Assembly: GCA_023974075.1 (NCBI GenBank)
Contig: CM043807.1
Location: 3,063,407-3,127,406 of the forward strand
Direction of reading: 5' to 3'
Source of the DNA: Chaenocephalus aceratus
Taxonomy: Eukaryota; Chordata; Actinopteri; Perciformes; Channichthyidae
DNA length: 64,000 nt
A program made the position numbers and the translations under genes. The stretch's first letter is position 1, and the number at the start of each line of letters is the position of its first letter. Below the pieces are notes generated by a model. That model saw only the letters and a program-made list of their open reading frames with translations. It was not told the DNA's origin and made no database searches. Shown here in pieces: positions 14,285 through 24,745 of the stretch.

Positions 14285-14667
14285 TGTCACAATTCACATG
14301 TTATGTACACGTTTGTAGTTTTGTCTGTGTTGGTGTTTTTCTTGTCTTTGGGTTTCCTGTCTTATTGTGTTAAGTGTTCACCCCCGTTTCCTGCCTGTCT
14401 GCTTTCTGTCTGTTTCCCTCCCTGATTACCCGATTGTGTTCACCTGTTGTCCTTGTGTTTCTCCTCCCCTGCCCGGCTGTTTCTCGTTGTCATGATTACC
14501 CCTTCTTGTATTTAGTCTTGTCTCTGTCTGTGTTCAGTGTTGGGTCATTGTTTGTTGGTGACTGAGTTCACCGGTGAGTGTTCCGTATCTCGGCATTATC
14601 TTTAAAATAAAGGGTTTCTCAAAAGTGATCTGCATTTGGGTCCTGCTTCCTTCACTCGACCGTGACA
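14285..14667 (+). repeat. 3' LTR of the non-autonomous LTR element
   Basis: 383 bp, the same as the 5' LTR except for one inserted base. Ends in GTGACA and is followed by target duplication GTTGG. Confidence 0.93.
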
Positions 14668-15328
14668 GTTGGACTGTTGCACTGTTGTAGCTTCAGTGGT
14701 TCTCAGGTTACAGTTACATAGCAGTGAATATAAACAGACTGATTAATGTGAATGAATATTACTGTAAACTAACCTGTGTAAAAGTTTCTCGAATAAATGT
14801 AATTTGTTTGGTGGAAGAAGCATGTATCATTTTTTTTTACCCTGCCCCTCAAAGAATCGGAATTGAGAACCGGAATCGAAAAGTGGAATCGGAATTAGAA
14901 TCGTGGAAATTCAAACGATACCCAACCCTAGACTTAAGTGAGAGTGAAAACACAAGGTAAGTTTAATACTACTGTTTTATATAAGTAAACACCTTATCTC
15001 CCCAAGGCAATTTCCCATCCAATAGGTGTGCTATAGGTGTGTATAACCCTTTCTCCTGTCTGTTACTCCCTCTTTCAGCACAAGAACCAGAGGGGGATTC
15101 AATGGAGCCTGAATAACTGCACTGAGACCCTCACCCTGCACCCTGAGTCTCAACTCTCAGTGTTTTTCAAGCCTTTCCCTGTTTTTTTTTGTATTAAACA
15201 AAACATTAAGCTTTCCCAATGGTGTGGTTTTCGTTTTGTGAAAAAGTGCAAATGCAGTGTTTGTATATAATTACATCACATATTTGTTTGCTGTTGGTCG
15301 TGAAATTGCTCCTGCTGACTTGAGCCAG

Positions 15329-15424
15329 TCATTTTTTCCTCCACTCTGTGTCAGTGGGGAAGCCATACATTCGTACTCCTTTCTCGGAGCGATTTGAGCA
15401 TCCCCAGGCAGCACAGCAAACCAT
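15329..15424 (-). pseudogene. THAP-domain N-terminal exon (copy A, stop after 31 codons)
   Basis: The frame starts MVCCAAWGCSNRSEKGV and continues to MYGFPTDTEWRKK before a stop. This is the N-terminal part of a THAP zinc finger: the first Cys pair, the Asn-Arg-Ser and the FP dipeptide match the family pattern, but the C-terminal Cys/His pair is absent. THAP fingers bind DNA, for example in P-element-type transposases. Copy B (49471) reads the same but for a Trp-to-Arg change, and there the frame stays open longer. Confidence 0.65.
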
Positions 15425-15706
15425 GGTGGCGACAGGAGGCAGCACAGCTAACCAGGACAACACGGAGGAAAAGGCACAGACAAACTGCATGATATGCTAT
15501 TCAATGTTTATTGAATTCCATGTATTTGCAATGGATGTTCCTAAAACAACACATTTAACATCATCATCATCATGCTGCTGCTGCTGCTGCTAGTCCTTTG
15601 ATAGTCACCTGTCGGTCTCCTGTCCTTTCTGAAAGCCATAAAGATGACATTAGTCATTTAGATAACTTGTGTCCTCAATTACCATGGGATTACTGAAACT
15701 ACCATG

Positions 15707-16126
15707 TGTGAAGAAAACTTCTGTTTAGCAATGCAGAATCAATGTTCAGTGAAAGGAATGGAAGCTGGAAAACGCCTTAGTCAAACACTGAAGTTTATTG
15801 AGAGACAAAACGGCCGGAGCGTTCACAAGGTATATTCATAACTTCCATCATGAAATCCCAAGTCAACTCTGCAGACAAAGGGGCACAGCGCAGATCTATA
15901 CATTAGAAAAGGAGTGGCCTATATTCCCACCCTTCCATCTAATCAATACCAGACATTTAAGAACAAAGAATGGTTTGTTATTACCAACTTGCATGGTCCA
16001 CAGTTCCCCCACAGGAAAGGCAGAAGACCTCTTGACCTTTGTCCTCCTCAAGTTACAGACAGGGCACATGCAGGAAAAACTGAGAATCTCCAAAATACAC
16101 AGATCTGACTAAAATATTCTTTGACA
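15707..16126 (-). mobile_element. Solo LTR (420 bp) with TSD
   Basis: It starts TGTGAAGAAAAC and ends TTTGACA (TG...CA), with a perfect 5-bp duplication CCATG on both sides (15702-15706 and 16127-16131). The corresponding position in copy B of the THAP element (about 49180-49200) has a single copy and no insert. The minus strand carries CAATAAAC, a plausible polyadenylation signal, so the LTR is probably in minus orientation. No internal region remains. Confidence 0.88.
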
Positions 16127-16896
16127 CCATGAATTTAAGAAAATGGTAGAAATTAATCTAATCTGAATTTTAAAGCATTACTTTAGATCCCCTCCCTCTA
16201 AATATATCAATAAACATTAGAAAGTGATGCTCCTGACTACCATACAAGTTTAAGAAGATAATATTGGTTTCAAAGCTATAAATAAACAGCAACAGGCTCT
16301 TTAACCAAGGCACTGTTAGCCTAACAGGTAAACTAGTTGTTCACACTAATCCTAATATTATCACTTAATATTAGCAAATTCTATATTATTTTTTAAAACA
16401 TATTGATGTAAATACATACACATATCGATTTGTTGTATAAATATTGCAAATCAAAACCTTTATTCACTAATAATTACCAAAAATCGTAGTTCTATCTCCT
16501 GTTATCAATGCATTCACATTGCCCGCCATGAACTTCCGGGGAACGATCCTCGTCTACATGAACCACGTGACGATAACCGTTTTTGGACTTCCGTTGTCGT
16601 AACTCTTCTATCTATATGGCGCTGGCAGTACCCATAAGGAGCTGTACAAATGCCGCCGTTTTTGCGTGGCTGTATTTAGTTGAAAGCCCAGTGGCGATCT
16701 GCTCATCTCTCATTGAAATAATATGCTACAAAGGGGCGGACTGGCCATCTGTGTGTTGAACTTTCCTGTCGGCTCCCAGACCGTAGTCCAGGAAACGGGG
16801 ATGACTCTCTTCGTCTCCCAGGGCAGAAGCAACAAGCTTCAGGTTCAATAACTCACTTTAGCTTAAATGATTGGAGAGAGGCGAGCTCTTCCGGCC

Positions 16897-17316
16897 CGTC
16901 CACACTACAGCGTTGACAGCGTCGACAGCTTCAATCTGCCCATTCACTTTGAATGGGGTGACGTCACGTTGCCTCGCTTTTTCGCCGAACTGAATTGTGG
17001 GTAGCATAGCGGTCTGTCACCGCCGGAGACGCCGGAGTAGCCAGCGCCAGCCAATCAAATCCTGTTTCGGAAAATCTGACAGCTCAAGCCGTAGCCAATC
17101 AAACCGCGTCTAAGCTGGGAGAGATATCCCGCCGTTCATTTCTATATTTCAGAAAAAGTTGGAGGAGAAACTAATTATCGCCGTAGCAAATCACCCGGTT
17201 TTGTATGACCAGACCCTCTTCACCTACCGGGATACAAACCGGAGGAACCAGGCATGGAGGGAGGTGGCAGAGACAGTGGGTGAAACTGGTAGGTTTTCGA
17301 ACCTATAGTGTGGACG
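16897..17316 (+). mobile_element. Mini PIF/Harbinger-like element with one MADF exon
   Basis: Perfect 11-bp inverted repeats CGTCCACACTA / TAGTGTGGACG stand at 16897-16907 and 17306-17316. Between them is an exon of a MADF-type DNA-binding protein. Only about 420 bp separates the ends, so introns and the transposase have been deleted. The exact termini and TSD are uncertain because the outer bases are not clearly inverted. Confidence 0.6.
17153..17288 (+). pseudogene. MADF (Myb/SANT-like) exon remnant
   Basis: The frame reads KKLEEKLIIAVANHPVLYDQ, then TLFTYRDTNRRN, then AWREVAETVGE. This is the classic first part of a MADF domain: 'LI..V..HP.LYD' followed by '..W..VA'. It is bounded by a TTTCAG acceptor-like sequence and a GTAGGT donor-like sequence. 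In PIF/Harbinger elements a MADF or Myb-like protein accompanies the transposase. Nothing downstream continues the protein, so it is a leftover exon. Confidence 0.6.
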
Positions 17317-18907
17317 CTCCGTTCTTGGGAGGCCGTTGCATTTATTTAGCTGTTCTTCTGTTTCACAAAATACATCACAGACCTCTGTTTTTCTGCTTCC
17401 TCGTTTCACTTCCAGAAACTCTCACTGTCGCTCTACCATCCACAAACACACATGCACAAGCCACACCCCTCTCTCTCTCTCTTAAAGGGACAGCGATCTC
17501 ATCTCACTCTGCATGACCCTAATATCATCACATGTGTGTTCTGGAGAATCACAGAACGGACGATCGTCCTTATTATTATGCTGTTTAAATTACGCCCTCC
17601 TGCTGATAGTTCACAAGCGCCAAGCTCCGCAACCCCCCCCCGGTTGATAATTCTCGATCGTTGGCACGCTGATAACAAGTTTTTTTCTTAATGGCACTTC
17701 ATATCAAAGTTTAGGCGGTTTTCCTATTGCATATTGGAAACTTCTGGCAGATTTGTACCTTTTTGCTAACGTGCAATATACTGTAAATTCTCAAACAAAG
17801 GTTTCTCATAAAAGTCCAAACAATTAAAGGTGGTAATAAATGCTGAATACAGGTAGAATCACCAATACTCACATGTTGAGATGTTAAGATCTCTGTTAGC
17901 CTTCTTCTGTCTAAATCCACACCTCCGACTTTTCAACTTTTCAACTTTTAGTTTCCAGACCAAACCGACACTGACTGGAGTGACATCACTTGCAGACATT
18001 TGTTAGACGTCACACAGCTCCCTCAGAGTCAGTAAAGGCTTTAAACAATTGTTCACATAGGCAGTGGTACTCCTTAACACCTATAAATGCAATGTTGATG
18101 TGTAACATGTTTAGATCAAATTGCGTGACAGGCGAGTTACACCCTGACATTGAGGCAGTGAAAACAGGCTGACAGAGACAGATGTTTCAGGACAGTGAGA
18201 CAGAAAGGCCCAGACATTACTCTAACGTGACACTGCTAAATAATACCAGTTACTTTCTGGTATGGTTCTGTATTCATGAGTCAGTCGTGCACAGCATTAA
18301 ATAAAGACTGGTTCTTGGTGCACAGCTGCTGCACAGCAGGAGATGATGTGGATTCTGAATGAGGATAAGCATTATTCATTGTCTGCAGGGCTCTCTGTGG
18401 GACGACAGCCTTACTGTTTTGTAATGAGCAGAGACCAGAACAGAACATTCTAAAATGAATTAGCTCTGCAAGTTATCATTTGCTTGGTAAAGTGTTTTCT
18501 GCCCATTGCAAAATGAAAAAAAATGTGTTATCAATCACTGACATTAAATCTCACCCACTCCCCTTACTCTGCACACATAAAGCGTTCCAGTTAGGGTGAC
18601 AGCTATTTACAGCAAATAAATAATAAAATAAAAAGTGCTGCGTCTTATTTACCTTATTTATGTGTGATTTTTATCTATTTATAAATCATTCTGACCGACG
18701 TACTGTAACTAAAAGCATGAATATCTATTAATGAATACAGCTCACATCGTCAGTGGCGTTTTCTCCTGGAGGCCAAGGGAAGCCAGACTTGCCCTGTTTT
18801 TTCGGATTGTAGTTATAATTTTAATAAATAAATAAAAACACTTCGTTTAGTTTCGGAAATTCTTTGTTGTGTGTTGCTGCCGGCCCGTCTCTCCCCCATT
18901 CTCTTTT
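17317..18907. other. No gene recognised; possible outer hAT end
   Basis: AT-rich sequence without motifs. At 18752-18790 CAGTGGCGTTTTCTCC followed by CCAAGGGAAGCCAG could be a hAT terminus. Related CCAAGGGAAGCCAG and inverted CTGGCTTCCCTTG strings lie at 28489-28520, outside the Harbinger-like element, but I could not pair the ends with a TSD. Confidence 0.35.
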
Positions 18908-19689
18908 ACCTCATTCACACCAACGCAACTCCGGTTCAAGCTCCGTGCTAGAGCTTTTCAGGTTCAGAACCGGCTCTTCGGTTTAGCTCCGGTGTAGGTA
19001 CCATATGTGTTCGGCCTACCAGAACGTCACGCATTGGCTGTACGGAGGACATTTTACACGGCCAAATTCCGAATGTATTGAAACTCCAGACTCAACGTAA
19101 GAGCTTGAGCCTCTTTGGGGGGTGCTGCTAACATTTGAACATACACTTCATTCTTTACTTTGTCCGAATATTCGGCCCGCGTGTATTTCGGTGTATTCAC
19201 GGCATTCATATTGTTATTCTACAGTATTGTTGTTTTATAGTTATTTGTTAATGTAACCCAATTTGTGTTATTTGAAATTGAAAAGGATATGTCTTAAGTG
19301 TAATTTGGCTTGGCTTCCTATTTATGGACATGCTTTTATTTTGAAGGAGAAATAGCGCTGTTGACAGGAAGTTGTTGTTGCTATGGAAACAACGTGACGG
19401 AGATTAACGGAGAAAAGTAATATCTACATATAAAGACGGAGAAAGTAAACAATAACGTTTATGGTTAAGTGTTAGCACCCCCCGAAGAGGCACCCCGAAC
19501 ACATATGGTAGGGCGAACACCTATGATACTGACCATAGATATATATATAAACACTGTTTATATATATCTATGGTACTGACACCGGCTCTTTTCAAACCGC
19601 CCAGAGTCCGACTGGTGCTGCGTCATTGCGTCATCGTTTGCGTCATGACGTAACCGTTTGCGTGCCTGCTTCATAAAGCCAAACCGCGC

Positions 19690-19761
19690 GGAAACTCCTC
19701 ACAGCTCACACCGACGACAACAACAACAATGGCCGATTGTGCTCCAGCTTCCTCTGTACCT
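19690..19761 (-). pseudogene. Myb/SANT-like exon, 3' half (after the LTR insertion)
   Basis: It continues the frame of 27992-28068 across the insertion point. Read through, the exon gives the WSTEETSYLLGIW type Myb pattern, then SSEEVQRKLE. The ACCT present on both sides of the retroelement is the duplicated target inside this exon. Confidence 0.55.
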
Positions 19762-20411
19762 TGTTAAGAGATTTAGTGGAGAACTCGTCCGCTTTCTTAA
19801 ATCTCCCCGCGTCCCTAAAACAAGCTGTTATCTTACATGAAGGAATCCAGAGCATACAATTAACCGTTTAACAATAATCTACTTTAATGGTAATATACAA
19901 TGCAATACAATCAAATACATTACCATACACAACCATATCGTATCATATGAATAATGTCAGGAGTTTGGCCTACTCCTGGCTCCTGCCCACAGGCCGCCAG
20001 ACCTCCCAGTCCCAGCGACGCGAGAAGAGAGAGGCAGAACACAGCGGGGTTCCTGTCTATATACCTCGCTGACCCAAGGAGGAGTTATCTGCGCCTCCCT
20101 TCCAGACCAGTGATTGGCTGCCCAAATTATCATCAACAGCTCACATCTTAAGTCCCCAATCCCAGTGGCTCAGCTTCCTTATCACAGGGATCTGAGATGA
20201 CTGTATGTCAACTCCACACCTTCCCCCTCTTCCTTTGTCCTCACAAAACCAAATGTTCACAGGCCCCTACATTCCAGAGACCACAGTGGGGTCTTGCTTC
20301 ACCTCCCTTTGTCCTCAAAAAGCCACATGTTAGCAGGCCCCAAATCCAGCTCACAGTTTCTACATAAAACATTTTCCCTTTTAAGCTTCACAGTACAAAT
20401 ATTTCCTTACA
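19762..20411 (-). repeat. 3' LTR (minus orientation) of the LIM-carrying element
   Basis: TG...CA termini in both senses. In minus sense a TATATA box lies near 20057-20064 and ATTAAA at 19883-19888 could be the polyadenylation signal. Same sequence as 27342-27991. Confidence 0.9.
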
Positions 20412-20412
20412 A

Positions 20413-20423
20413 TTCCCTCTTTT
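20413..20423 (-). promoter_or_regulatory. Polypurine tract of the LIM-carrying element
   Basis: In minus sense AAAAGAGGGAA, two bases before the LTR start TGTAAGG. This fixes the orientation of the element. Confidence 0.75.
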
Positions 20424-20514
20424 GCACTCTTAAACAAGAGTGCAACTTCCACAAGGAACTATTGTATGACACATAATGAGCGGATGCACGGCACACAACA
20501 ACACCCACATGTTA

Positions 20515-20752
20515 GTCTTTGTCCATGGATACAACTCGAATGGTTTCATCAGACCTCTCTGAGGACAGGATGGGCTGGTTGCACGCAGCACATTTAGGCG
20601 CCAGGACTCTGTGGTAGTCTTTCAGACAGTAGATTTTATTCTCAGTGTCCACAGTGAAGGGCACTCCGTCCAGGCTCTCGTTGCAGATGACGCAGCGGAA
20701 GCAACCGGGGCGGTAAGACTTCCCCAGGGCCTGCCGGCCTGCATGTCCATGA
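20515..20752 (-). pseudogene. Captured LIM domain 2 (Ajuba/LIMD1/WTIP family), frameshifted from LIM1
   Basis: The minus-strand frame reads [20 protein letters not shown], then [20 protein letters not shown], then [12 protein letters not shown] and [13 protein letters not shown], followed by a stop. This is the second LIM domain of the Ajuba/LIMD1/WTIP adaptor family. These host proteins act at cell junctions, in Hippo signalling and in microRNA silencing through three C-terminal LIM domains. The frame differs from LIM1 because six expected nucleotides are replaced by eight (CAGGCCGG) at about 20735-20742. The protein ends just before the third LIM domain. The sequence runs LIM1-LIM2 without an intron, as from a spliced transcript. 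Confidence 0.8.
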
Positions 20753-21398
20753 TCAGATGTCCACATGCGTTGCACTTGTCTGCAGACTGCTGGAACCCAG
20801 AGTACAGAAAGTCCTCTTCACAGAAAACCCTTCCTGCGTCATAGTAGAACGCCTTCCCTCTCAGCCTTCGACTACAGGCGCTGCAGGTGAAGCAGCTGTC
20901 ATGGTAGAGGCTGCCCATAGCTTGGCAGGCCTGGCTGGCTCCATACACCGTCTTGTTGCACTTAACCCACACTCCTGTTTCAGCGGAGAGTGGAGTCCCC
21001 TGTGCCATCCTGGCTTGCCGTGTCTTTGTCCCCTCTGATCCGCTGACGGCGGCTTCTGGGCTGCCCGCTAGAGAGATGTCTTCCTTCTCCTCCGGCTTGC
21101 TGATGGCGGCTTCCGAGTCGCTGCTGAATAGATGTCCTCCCGATCGTCCTTCTCCGGTCCGATGATGATGCCTCCTGGGACGACTGCTGGATGGATGTCC
21201 TCCCGATCCTCCTTCCCCGGTCCGATGATGCCTCCTGGGACGACTGCTGGATGGATGTCCCCGAGGTCCTTCTCCTCCAATCCGCTGATGACAGCATCCG
21301 ATGTCGACCTCCATGATGAGAGCCCGATCCGTCCTGATGTCGTCTAGGGTCCTCGCAGGTGTACCAGTTGTCCCCCTTTCCTTGTAGGCGGACGTCAT
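20736..21398 (-). CDS. Captured LIM domain 1 with repeat-rich N-terminal extension
   Basis: The open frame starts [20 protein letters not shown]. Residues of about 40-110 are a tandem repeat of 57-60 bp units ([13 protein letters not shown] type), which is not part of any LIM protein I know. Then follows LIM1: [40 protein letters not shown], and [27 protein letters not shown]. The Ajuba/LIMD1/WTIP family matches nearly throughout, but the first zinc-binding Cys is a Trp. After CGHLIMDM the frame shifts and runs about 20 wrong residues. It lies in the sense of the retroelement near its 3' end. An AG acceptor-like site (CTCCACACAG in minus sense, about 21500) lies just upstream, so it could be expressed from a spliced RNA. 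Confidence 0.75.
21120..21290 (-). repeat. About 60-bp tandem repeat inside the LIM-fused frame
   Basis: Two to three units of CTCCTGGGACGACTGCTGG-like sequence encode the repeated Arg/His/Gly-rich extension ahead of LIM1. Confidence 0.8.
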
Positions 21399-21499
21399 TG
21401 GATATCCTCTGCATCACTCGGTCGGGGCCGGAGAGCCTGGGGTTGACAGTCAGCCTCCTGCGTCTCGGGTCCCTCTTTCGGCGTCAGCAACCTGTGTGG

Positions 21500-24350
21500 A
21501 GAAATCTGATACAAATCCCTCAAGCCTACGCTCCGGGCTCTGGGGCCCTCGGCTGTTTGACCCACCAGTGCGTGGCAACTTGGAGCCTGTTGGTGGGGTG
21601 TCTTAAAACCACAGACGTCTGTGCACAGGTTTTCTAAATTAATTGTGCAGCTTCAGAATCTTAATACTTGGACTGTGCCCACTAAATAAGAACCCCAACA
21701 TCTTTAGGTAAACTAAATAACATATTTCAATAGCTCTGAATTTCTGACAAGCATCTGTATTTATTTTTAAATGAAATCCCTGAGATCCCATTAAAAATCT
21801 AAAAATATGATTTGAACTGTTAATGTTTCTGGTAAAGAAACACACTAATCTTATGGATTCAAAAACAACCAAAATCACAATACTAACAAAGTGAATGGCT
21901 TCCTGGTGATACTGCTTCTACCCGTCAGTGCTTAGATATTATCCCACTAAAAAATGAATACAGAATTCCCACAAACTGTCCTCAAATGTCTTTCTATTAC
22001 AAATGTAGATGAAATGTATATCCCCATAATGACCTAAACAATAAAGTCTATGGCTTTTACTTCTTTACCAGGCTAGTTACATGATGTTGTCTGTTGAAAC
22101 ATTACTCACAGGTCAGCTCCCAGCATTCCATTCTGGACTTACATCTCTCCCAGCAGCCCCTTGGCCAATGATTCTCTATCTGTGTAACCTGCTATAACTC
22201 AATCAATATTAGAGACATGTCAACATTCATCAAACAGTGTGTTATCCCCAAATATGGAGCAGGTCAATTCTAAAACTGTCAATCAATGGTCAGATTGAAC
22301 AATGGAGTTGGGCCAGCCGGTTCCTTTCAGTCCCTAAATGAAAAATGTACATTGTAAAGTTTACACTCCCCCTTTTTTACACATTCTCTCATGTGTAAAC
22401 AAAAACCTGTATGGGAAGAAAACCTTCAGGTCATAATGGATTATAAGACAATACCAAACATTTTTCCCAGTAAACACTTGAGAGTGTTTCTCTCCATCAT
22501 TCAGTCCTAAAAGAAACAGAATTCCAAATTTCATAGTTTGAGTTTCACATTCTGCAAACAGCCACCTCCTGTGGGAGTGAAACATCATGTGTTAGTCCAA
22601 AACATGCTTGATTAGTCATCGTTTTAAATCATGCAGTTGCACTGATCAGGTGCAGACATACACACACTCACACTCACACTCACACTGTCAGGTTGTAAAG
22701 TCAGGTTTGGTCAGGTTCACCTCCGAGTCAGTCATTGAGAGTGCCTTCCCAAGTTACCCTGTCGGTCAGTTGGTCTCAGTCTTTTTGGCCATGTGTCGTG
22801 CTCTGCAGAGACTCCGTCTTCCAGCACAGGCCCGCATCCTCCGTCTATACAAATCTGTATATATGGAGCGCCATCATTTATTAATTCACAATTACAACTA
22901 TAATGTTCAAGATATCTCCAACCCCTCCTTGCTGTTTCCCACATTCCCTGAAAAGTGTCTAGCCAAAACAAATGTCACTTCCTTATTGTACTATTACTAT
23001 TCCTGCAATTCATTTACACCTAATTAGTATTAAAATGACTAATAGATCTATTTCAGAAACATGTGTACATCACTATCTTGTGTCAAAACATTACTAGGAT
23101 CTGTAAAGATCTGCTATGTATTCCATAACTCATTCTATCAATTTATCTTCAATTCTGGTGCACTTAAAGAACAATGTTACCCTCTTTCACAGTGCGTGGA
23201 ACCCTGGGTGTCCTGAACATGTAACCAGTACCTCAAATTGAAATACTATATTTTGTTTAGAACCAGCTTTCCCTTCAACCTGACCTATATAAATAAATAT
23301 TTATCTGATCTTATAGAGCTGTTACTAAAACTCTCCCTTTGAACTGATCAATACTGTAACAAATTAAAACACTACCAAATTCACACACGAATAAAAAATC
23401 CAGTGCATACTTCCTTCATGCCCCCCCCCTTTTTTTTTTTTTTTTTTTGTATTAGACTGATTGTCCACTTCCCTTTAATAGTTCCCCTCTTTTCCGCTAT
23501 TTTTATTTACCACTTGACTAATTTATGGTCCATACATCTTCTTATCTTCACTTATTTATCAAGTCAATTCAAGTTCTTTACAATACATTAGTAGATACCT
23601 TGTGGAGTCTTCACAATAACTAATCCCCTCTAGGATATGAAATCCATTCATCTTCAAGCAGATACTATGTCCTTATTTATGTTTTGTTCACGATAACAAT
23701 GGTATAACAACCACACGTCTTCAATTCTGGTCCACCTAAAAATCAATGTTAAACTCTTTAGCAGTGTGTGGAACCCTGGATGTCCGAACATGCAACCATT
23801 ACTCCCTCCTTTATCAAGGATTTAAAAACAGAAGTCATTTCATATTTCCTATGGTAATTACTATGCTACAATGGTGAAATCAATTATTTAGATTGGAATA
23901 CTATATCTGGCTTGGCACCAGCTCTCCCTTTAACATTATCCATACAGATAAAGATTTGTCCTATAGAGTGGTTCCTAAAACTATCCCACTACTTTATTCA
24001 CACGTGAATAAAAAATGTCAAAGAATATTTTGTTAACCTTATGAAAAAATTGAAGAATCTGGTTGTACTCTGAACCCTCAGTGTGTTCTCATTTTACCCT
24101 AATAGTCTACTGCTATTTTTAATTTAATAAATCTTTCTGTCTTTACGTATTTATGCTTTAAATGTGCGTTTTGTGAATAAGTGTGTTTATGTGTAAACTC
24201 ACTCATTCCCGTTTTCCTTTTCTCCTCCTCTGGTTTTCTCAAGCCGTGACCCCGGCCTCCTCACTTCTAATCGACCATGCCAACTCCTCTGATTCTGTGT
24301 TCTCTTCAGTCCATCAGCTGTAACTTCATCCGCTGTCAGCCATTGGCCCA
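21500..24350. other. Interior of the LIM-carrying element, unassigned AT-rich part
   Basis: No retroviral or host domain is recognisable. A short related string (ACCCTGG-TGTCC-GAACATG, with a preceding CAATTCTGGT) occurs twice, near 23150-23225 and 23728-23800, indicating an internal duplication. A poly-C/poly-T tract lies at 23421-23448. Confidence 0.5.
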
Positions 24351-24355
24351 GTTAC

Positions 24356-24745
24356 ATCTGCATGCCCCTTCATGCTAATGTTCTTGCACTGCTTTGCATT
24401 TCATCTCCTCCTTTCAGTCTCTCTGCTGTTTTATGGAGGGCAGATTCTGCTCTCATCTCCCACACTTTGCTCTTGTGCTCAGCTTGGAACTTCATGGTCC
24501 TGTCTGAGGGACTGATGAGCGTAGATTTCTGCCCGTCAGCATGCTGTTTGGTTCTGGATGCCACAGGTGGAGATAGTTCTGGCTGCAGTCTTGTTGTTGT
24601 TGTTTCAGCTCTGGTTCTCTGTCTGTTCGATGGAGAAGGAGGAGTCTCCTGTTGGGTTAGGTCTTTTGTCTGCTTGGAGGGTCGGGATCGTAGCCTTTTC
24701 TAACTCAGAGGGGGAGTCCAGGTCTCGGGACGCATTACCTATAAA
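24356..24745 (-). pseudogene. Exon-like coding remnant of unknown origin
   Basis: On the minus strand a TTTTTTATAG acceptor-like end at about 24742 is followed by a good open stretch beginning NASRDLDSPSELEKAT. This shifts frame into a second stretch ending SALHKTAERLKGGDE. The composition looks like a charged, partly coiled-coil protein. I cannot name a family. It could be Gag-derived or captured host sequence. Confidence 0.3.

Larger units (their letters stand above)
10327..14667 (+). mobile_element. Complete non-autonomous LTR retrotransposon (4.34 kb)
   Basis: Two direct LTRs of 382 and 383 bp bound an interior of 3.6 kb, flanked by a perfect 5-bp target duplication GTTGG (10322-10326 and 14668-14672). 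The interior has no reverse transcriptase, RNase H or integrase motif; instead it is built from several tandem repeat arrays. An A-T-G lies two bases after the 5' LTR. There is no TGG-type tRNA primer site; Tf1/sushi-type chromoviruses use self-priming, which would fit but is inference. The G-rich tract before the 3' LTR resembles that of the chromovirus at 43052-45430, a possible helper family. Confidence 0.93.
9201..14930. mobile_element. hAT element (TAGGGTTGGGTACCGAGAACC family), interrupted by an LTR element
   Basis: The left end is TAGGGTTGGGTACCGAGAACC-like and the right end is ...CGATACCCAACCCTA. A perfect 8-bp duplication GACTTAAG flanks it (9193-9200 and 14931-14938). Copy B of the surrounding THAP element has a single GACTTAAG at the corresponding place (near 49970), a direct empty-site proof. 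Without the inner LTR element it is about 1.4 kb and I see no transposase, so it is non-autonomous. The ends are rich in GGTTCCGGTTC-type inverted motifs. Confidence 0.93.
8598..16625 (-). mobile_element. THAP-domain DNA element, copy A (interrupted)
   Basis: The ends are inverted copies of CCAG(A/C)GCC-TATA...ATAGAAGAGTTACGAC (left 8598-8625, right 16595-16625). After removal of the hAT insertion (9201-14930) and the solo LTR (15707-16126), about 1.85 kb remains and is collinear with copy B at 48683-50555. A THAP-type exon is on the minus strand. Full P-element-like or Kolobok transposases carry THAP domains, but no catalytic part is visible here, so the copy is non-autonomous or decayed. 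I see no convincing target duplication for this copy. Confidence 0.75.

Noticed and set aside
17224..17516. Alternative frames over the MADF exon
   Set aside because: Only the frame with KKLEEKLIIAV...WREVAETVGE matches a known fold; the others are shadows.
20611..21347. Plus-strand frames opposite the LIM region
   Set aside because: They are antisense to the recognisable LIM domains and have no similarity themselves.
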